From contig JAJFFH010000062.1 in assembly GCA_021776735.1 (NCBI GenBank), positions 110,400 through 174,399 on the forward strand: a stretch of 64,000 bases of DNA, given 5' to 3'. Positions 61,468-64,000 of this stretch are shown in pieces; the first letter of the stretch is position 1; the number at the start of each line of letters is the position of its first letter. The notes below the pieces were generated by a model. It was not told the origin of the DNA. It saw only the letters and a program-made list of their open reading frames with translations, and made no database searches. The position numbers were made by a program, and so were the translations under genes. The DNA is from Planctomycetota bacterium (GTDB taxonomy: Bacteria; Planctomycetota; PLA2).

Positions 61468-62541
61468 CTACCGCACCGGCAGAAACTTCAATTCGATCAC
61501 GCCCGAACGCGCGTGCGAGGCGCCGGTGCCGCCGTCCCACACCGCCACGGCAAAGTGCCGACTCACGAGCGGGTCGGGCACGAGCGGCAGGTCGTCGGTG
61601 TTGCCCGTGCGCATCGGCCGCGACAACTCCAGGACCCACGCGCGGCCCTTGTGATACAGCCCCTTGGCCACGACGTCGCCACGGCTTCCCTTGCGTGACC
61701 GCAGGATGTGATGCGGAATCTCCCAGCCCTTGCGGCCGGAAATCTTGTTCGTCAGGATGTCGCGCGTCAGCTCGTTCACGTTGTCCGCGAACAGAACCCG
61801 CTGAAAGCCCTTGCGAATTCGAAACGGCACGTACTTCGGCCCGATGAATTCGGTGCTGATGTTGTCAAGGTTGTCGGATTTGTCCGGCTGGCCGTCGCCG
61901 CGCAACCGGTGCTGCTTTCCGCGGCGTAGCCAAAGGTCGCGCGCCTGCGGGTGTTGCTGCGTCGTCTGCGCACCCCAGTACCAGTAGTCCAGGACGCCAC
62001 GACCTTCGCCCGGCCACACATGGCGACTCTTGGCCTTCCCCTGGCCGCCCGCCGGAGGTGCGACGTGGCACGCCATCGCGCAGCCTTGCTGCGCGAACTT
62101 GCGGTTGCCGCCGGGTGACAGCATGAGCGCGAACGCGTCTTCGCCCTTGTGCTCCTCGAACTTCAGCGCCGCCTTCTTTGCCTTGCCCGCCTGTTTTCCC
62201 ATGTAACGCCAAAACCAGTTCAGCGAAACCTCGTCGTCGTTCCAGATGGCCTGCAGATAAAAGCGAGCGCCATCGTACGCCGCCTTGAGCCGCACCTCTT
62301 TGGGCCCCTTTCCCGCAAGCGGCACGCGTAGTTCGGCCGCGGTGCGCCAAATCGCATCGATCGTCTTGCCGTCCACCGAAACGCCGGTCCCCTCCGGCAA
62401 GCGCGCGGCGCGCAAGACCAGCGGGGCCGCTCCGGCTTTCCCGGGCTTGGCCGGCGCAGCGGGATCCTCGGGGTCATGGGGCTCGCAGCCCGAAAGTACG
62501 CCGGCCACGAAAAGCGCGATCATCAAAAGCAGGGGGCGCAT
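61468..62541 (-). CDS. Lipoprotein with an ethylbenzene-dehydrogenase-type heme domain
   Basis: 357 residues from ATG 62541. Lipobox LSGC (Cys about residue 19). The mature protein has the beta-sandwich pattern of the ethylbenzene dehydrogenase gamma-subunit family (VDGKTIDAIWRTAAELRVPL, VRLKAAYDGARFYLQAIWNDDEVSLN, DAFALMLSPGG, WVLELSRPM). It carries GCAMACH, a C-x3-CH form instead of the usual C-x2-CH heme-c motif. Probably a periplasmic electron carrier of unknown partner. Start-to-start distance to the divergent esterase gene is only 18 bp. Confidence 0.75.
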   Translation of the reverse strand: MRPLLLMIALFVAGVLSGCEPHDPEDPAAPAKPGKAGAAPLVLRAARLPEGTGVSVDGKTIDAIWRTAAELRVPLAGKGPKEVRLKAAYDGARFYLQAIWNDDEVSLNWFWRYMGKQAGKAKKAALKFEEHKGEDAFALMLSPGGNRKFAQQGCAMACHVAPPAGGQGKAKSRHVWPGEGRGVLDYWYWGAQTTQQHPQARDLWLRRGKQHRLRGDGQPDKSDNLDNISTEFIGPKYVPFRIRKGFQRVLFADNVNELTRDILTNKISGRKGWEIPHHILRSRKGSRGDVVAKGLYHKGRAWVLELSRPMRTGNTDDLPLVPDPLVSRHFAVAVWDGGTGASHARSGVIELKFLPVR

Positions 62542-62547
62542 GGCGCG

Positions 62548-62554
62548 TATTGTA
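62548..62554. promoter_or_regulatory. Shared symmetric -10 box of two divergent leaderless genes
   Basis: Plus strand TATTGT (62548-62553) ends six bases before ATG 62560. Minus strand TACAAT (62554-62549) ends seven bases before ATG 62541. The two hexamers overlap by five bases. Confidence 0.6.
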
Positions 62555-62559
62555 AGGCG

Positions 62560-63651
62560 ATGCGTGCACTCCCCCGGCTTCCCTCGTTCCTTGGACTCTT
62601 CACGGTCCTGCGACTCTTCGCCGTGCTGGGGCTCGTCGGGCTCGCCGCCCCGGCCGGTGCCGACAACGCCCCCACCAAGCTGCCCTACCCGCCGGGGCGG
62701 TCCGAGCACACGCTCGAGGGATCCCGGACAGCGCTGCTTGTGCCCGAGAAGCTGTCCGCCCGCAACCCCTGTTCGCTGGTAATCCTTCTGCACGGCATGG
62801 GCGACAACGGCCCGAACCTGGCCCACGTTCTCCGCGACTGGCCGCAAAAGGGCTACCTGGTCTGCGCGCCGTCCGCCGCCGGAAGAGCCTGGACCCCCGC
62901 GGATCTCGCCAAGGCAAAAAAGATCGCGCTGCACCTCCTGAAGGTCATGCCGATCGACAAGAACCGCATCCACGTCGCCGGCTTTTCGAACGGCGGATGG
63001 AACGTACACCCGATCGCGTTCGACGACGATCTGAAGTGCGTGAGCGCCTGCTGGATCGCGGCCGGTTTCCGCGGTGGCAGCCCGCCGGGTTGGGCCAAGA
63101 AGCGTCTCGGCGCGCTCGCACTCGCCGGCGAACAGGACGGCAACGCCCCCGCCGCCCAAGGCACGGTGCCCGCACTCGAAGGCAAGGTAAGAAGCGTGCA
63201 GTATCGCCTCGAGCCCAACCTCGGACACAAATGGCCGCGCACCCTCACGCCCTATCTGCTCTGGTGGATGGGCGCGATGGAGGGGAGATTCACGCCCGGC
63301 GACGACAAGAACTTCGACTGGGGCGAAGACGTCAAAGCCGAAGTCGAGGATCTAAAGGCCAAGAAGAAGGGCGGCATCTTCGTCTACCTGTACGGCGACG
63401 ACGAAGGCTCCAAAAACCTGCAAAACAATCTGTTCATGGACCCGCTGGTGCGCCACTACGCCACGCAACTTCAAGCCGTGAAGCTCCCCTTCAAGGACTA
63501 CGCGAAAACCTACGGCGTCAAGAAAAGCCCCGCCGTAATCGCGCTCAAGAAAGACGGCAAGCCCAAGAAAAAAGCAGAGGGCAAGATCAGCGCCAGAAAG
63601 CTGGCCAGCGTCCTCCGCTCGGTCGCCCCCAACCGCAAGAAGCCGAAGTAA
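62560..63651 (+). CDS. Secreted esterase fused to a thioredoxin-like domain
   Basis: 363 residues from ATG 62560. Signal peptide (LFTVLRLFAVLGLVGLAAPAGA), then an alpha/beta hydrolase of the phospholipase/carboxylesterase type: LVILLHGMGDNG (oxyanion loop), HVAGFSNGGWNVHPIAF (nucleophile Ser in G-F-S-N-G) and NLGHKWPR (His). After residue about 265 a second domain follows, GGIFVYLYGDDEGSKN through KKSPAVIALKKDGK, with a thioredoxin-like fold (cis-Pro in SPAV) but no CxxC. Likely a periplasmic hydrolase; substrate unknown. Confidence 0.8.
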   Translation: MRALPRLPSFLGLFTVLRLFAVLGLVGLAAPAGADNAPTKLPYPPGRSEHTLEGSRTALLVPEKLSARNPCSLVILLHGMGDNGPNLAHVLRDWPQKGYLVCAPSAAGRAWTPADLAKAKKIALHLLKVMPIDKNRIHVAGFSNGGWNVHPIAFDDDLKCVSACWIAAGFRGGSPPGWAKKRLGALALAGEQDGNAPAAQGTVPALEGKVRSVQYRLEPNLGHKWPRTLTPYLLWWMGAMEGRFTPGDDKNFDWGEDVKAEVEDLKAKKKGGIFVYLYGDDEGSKNLQNNLFMDPLVRHYATQLQAVKLPFKDYAKTYGVKKSPAVIALKKDGKPKKKAEGKISARKLASVLRSVAPNRKKPK

Positions 63652-63904
63652 ATCAATCCGACAGCAATCCCGCGACGCAAAAGAAGGGGGCGCGGGGCAG
63701 CTTCTTTTGGCTTCAACGGCTCACGCCGTTGAGAGCCTCGCGTGCGGGCGGCTCTCCCGCTTCGCGGGGGAACCGCGAACCGGTGAAACAGGGCGGACCG
63801 GGGCAGTGTCTTTTGGCTTCAACGGCTGACGCCGTTGAAAGTCTGTCCTTGGTCCGTCCGAACCAGAGGCATCAACGGCGTCAGCCGTTGAGCCAAAAAG
63901 ACAC
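63652..63904. repeat. REP/BIME-like repeats after the esterase gene
   Basis: CTTTTGGCTTCAACGGC units at 63703 and 63810 and an inverted unit (CAACGGCGTCAGCCGTTGAG then CCAAAAAGACAC) at 63873-63903. The last two form a long inverted pair. Same family as the cluster after dnaE, including GGTGAAACAGG-type linkers. Confidence 0.8.
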
Positions 63905-63905
63905 C

Positions 63906-64000
63906 CACCCCCGGGGGGGGGGGGGGGGGGGGGGCCCCCCCGGGGGGGGGGGGGGGGGGCGGGGGGGGGGGGCGCCCCCCCCCCCCCACCCCCGCCGACC
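63906..64000. other. Low-complexity poly-G/poly-C tract, probable artefact
   Basis: Long runs of G broken by runs of C, unlike anything else in the window. Homopolymers of this length in a two-base alphabet suggest a sequencing or assembly error rather than genomic DNA. Confidence 0.8.

Overview
The window reads as a G+C-rich chromosome segment (roughly two thirds G+C by eye), probably from the Planctomycetota or a close PVC relative. The reasons are: a division/cell-wall (dcw) cluster running from mraZ to ftsQ and then stopping, with no ddl, ftsA or ftsZ after it; a MraY with a long extra loop; several secreted HEAT, FHA and squalene-cyclase-like proteins; and many operons joined by ATGA or GTGA start/stop overlaps. 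The assignment is inference. No rRNA, tRNA, CRISPR array or intact insertion sequence was recognised.

Layout. 1-4978 (minus): type IV pilus motor operon (pilB, pilT, a second pilB/gspE, start of pilC). 5122-11141 (plus): lipoprotein, ppdK, yebC, moxR, TPR protein. 11112-16542 (minus): hemD, an FHA protein, rplM-rpsI, two membrane proteins, a HEAT protein. 16932-30105 (minus): dcw cluster mraZ-rsmH-ftsL-ftsI-murE-murF-mraY-ftsW-murG-murC-murB-ftsQ. 30317-38061: a HEAT lipoprotein pair, a frameshifted nucleotidyltransferase, dnaE, a repeat-rich spacer, a secreted protein and a pilin-like gene. 38278-42077: SAM cycle genes (ArsR-methyltransferase fusion, ahcY, metK). 42361-55742: secA, a response regulator, lspA, xerC, tal, pruA, a DnaJ membrane protein, uvrC, uvrB. 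55832-63651: zinc-ribbon protein, GspF-like protein, ThiF/NIL sulfur-transfer-like genes, secreted cyclase-like protein, heme-domain lipoprotein, esterase fusion. The window ends in REP-like repeats and an implausible poly-G/poly-C tract.

The main discovery candidate is a short dispersed word, ACGGACGGCGATG. There are 16 exact copies (8 per strand) and 8 one-mismatch copies, where random expectation is far below one. Copies lie in unrelated genes and in intergenic DNA. All sense copies inside genes are read as Thr-Asp-Gly-Asp (or Glu), and two sites form inverted-pair hairpins just downstream of genes, one with a T tract. This resembles the DNA uptake sequences of Neisseria, and the window also carries type IV pilus motor genes and a pilin-like gene. 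I propose a previously unrecognised uptake-signal system.

A second theme is promoter architecture. At least nine genes have a -10 hexamer ending 6-7 bases before the start codon, which predicts leaderless mRNAs. One pair of divergent genes has only 18 bp between its start codons and appears to share a symmetric -10 box. Conventional promoters are visible for the pilus operon, rplM-rpsI, mraZ (with three MraZ-type boxes), the pilin-like gene and the ArsR-methyltransferase gene (with a palindromic operator in the spacer).
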